Source of the DNA: Glandiceps talaboti
Lineage: Eukaryota; Hemichordata; Enteropneusta; Spengelidae
Assembly (NCBI RefSeq): GCF_964340395.1
Contig: NC_135557.1
Span: 16,454,867-16,518,866, forward strand
Length of the DNA stretch: 64,000 bases
Reading direction: 5' to 3'
Below are positions 63,501 to 64,000 of the stretch, in pieces. Each line of letters opens with the position of its first letter. The stretch's first letter is position 1. Made by a program: the position numbers and the translations under genes. The notes under the pieces were generated by a model. That model was not told where the DNA came from. It worked only from the letters and a program-made list of their open reading frames with translations, and made no database searches.

Positions 63501-63890
63501 TGATATGAATAGCGCCATCACGAGCTCGAATAACAGTCTCGAAACCAGAGAGCGTTAAGTCAAACAAATGCAGAGTCAATACTGATGCTTTGCTATGATT
63601 ATACCCATCTACATACAGGAATGTACTTTGTGTACGCGACTCGACCGTTACCCCGGCAACAGCTCCTTCAAGTGTCAAACTCTTGGTCACGTTGATTGGT
63701 GCTTGGGAATCATGTCTGTATGGCAGTCCTTGCTGGTTCATCAGGAGGAGGATGCTGTCATTGACCTCCGACCTTTCACTGATGGCGTACCGTATAGATT
63801 TGCATGGTTCCCCAATTGATAATCCGCACGTCGGCGTGTCCGATGCTTTTTCCTCGTTCAGAACATATACGGTTTTACCACCAACAACAT
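60562..63890 (-). CDS. beta-helix multipass receptor-like protein (partial; 5' exon outside window)
   Basis: A continuous frame of about 1,109 codons. The first Met in it is at 63741 (1,059 residues from there), but coding runs on upstream (CGLSIGEPCKSIRYAIS) to an acceptor at 63891 (TTATTCCTCTACAG), so a signal-peptide exon must lie beyond the right edge. Numbering from the internal Met: 1-440 is a right-handed parallel beta-helix with N-glycosylation sites and GGAI, GGALN, GGSIF turns; 445-595 is Cys-rich (CSVCSLGEY, CFPCPYGAEC, KPGFWG, GILCGRCKDGF); 597-1040 has about nine hydrophobic segments. The segment SFWEAILIARKLILV followed by IVASPY and IIESIALITL resembles the TRP-like membrane module found after such Cys-rich repeats in protist and invertebrate proteins. 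A cell-surface sensor or channel is the best guess; ligand unknown. The single giant exon is odd for such a protein. Confidence 0.82.
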
Positions 63891-64000
63891 CTGTAGAGGA
63901 ATAATAAAATTATATATCAATATTAGATCTGAATGTGCGTGTGTATATATTACTGTAACGCTACAATTTAATGTGTCGCTAATATTTTAATTTTTAATTT

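Overview
The window is nuclear DNA from an invertebrate animal. The genes have GT-AG introns with conserved phases, the DNA is AT-rich and full of di-, tri- and tetranucleotide arrays, and there are LINE fragments, tRNA-derived SINEs and palindromic MITEs. The gene set (a sepiapterin-reductase-like protein, a two-domain Ly6 protein, proteinase-K-type subtilases, a beta-helix multipass receptor) fits an invertebrate deuterostome or a lophotrochozoan. The sequence alone does not decide which. There is no bacterial, plasmid or phage content and no CRISPR array.

Left part (1-21300). The only gene is a single-exon, intact sepiapterin-reductase-like ORF (890-1726). It has lost the catalytic Tyr and other signature residues. 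The rest is repeats: three LINE 3' fragments or remnants, degenerate tRNA-SINEs, GT/TA/CAAT arrays, and a large inverted repeat (about 14843-21008, arms about 2 kb). The spacer of that inverted repeat is a second copy of the DNA just outside it (12390-14106).

Middle (21345-27190). A five-exon gene encodes a secreted, probably GPI-anchored protein with two Ly6/uPAR domains. The intron between the two domain-encoding exon pairs carries a 2.9-kb 16/18-bp satellite with a roughly 991-bp higher-order period, and a SINE is inserted in it. From 27200 to 34600 there is no gene I can support, only MITEs, duplicated segments, an inverted SINE pair and microsatellites.

Right-middle (34660-58424). Two tandem paralogous genes encode secreted proteinase-K-like (S8) serine proteases. 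They share identical exon phases, a shared upstream element and TATA spacing, a 5'UTR intron and a conserved terminal exon. Both keep Asp, His, Asn and Ser of the active site. Both stop about 12 residues after the catalytic Ser, where proteinase K continues for roughly 55 residues, and both have changed the usual residues right after the Ser motif. This conserved short C-terminus is the most unusual coding observation here.

Right end (60562-63890, minus strand). One very long exon encodes most of a large receptor-like protein: parallel beta-helix ectodomain, Cys-rich stalk, and about nine membrane segments resembling the TRP-like modules of protists and other eukaryotes. Its first exon lies beyond the right edge.

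Exon borders were assigned by eye from splice sites, reading frame and paralog comparison. No alignment or database search was run.
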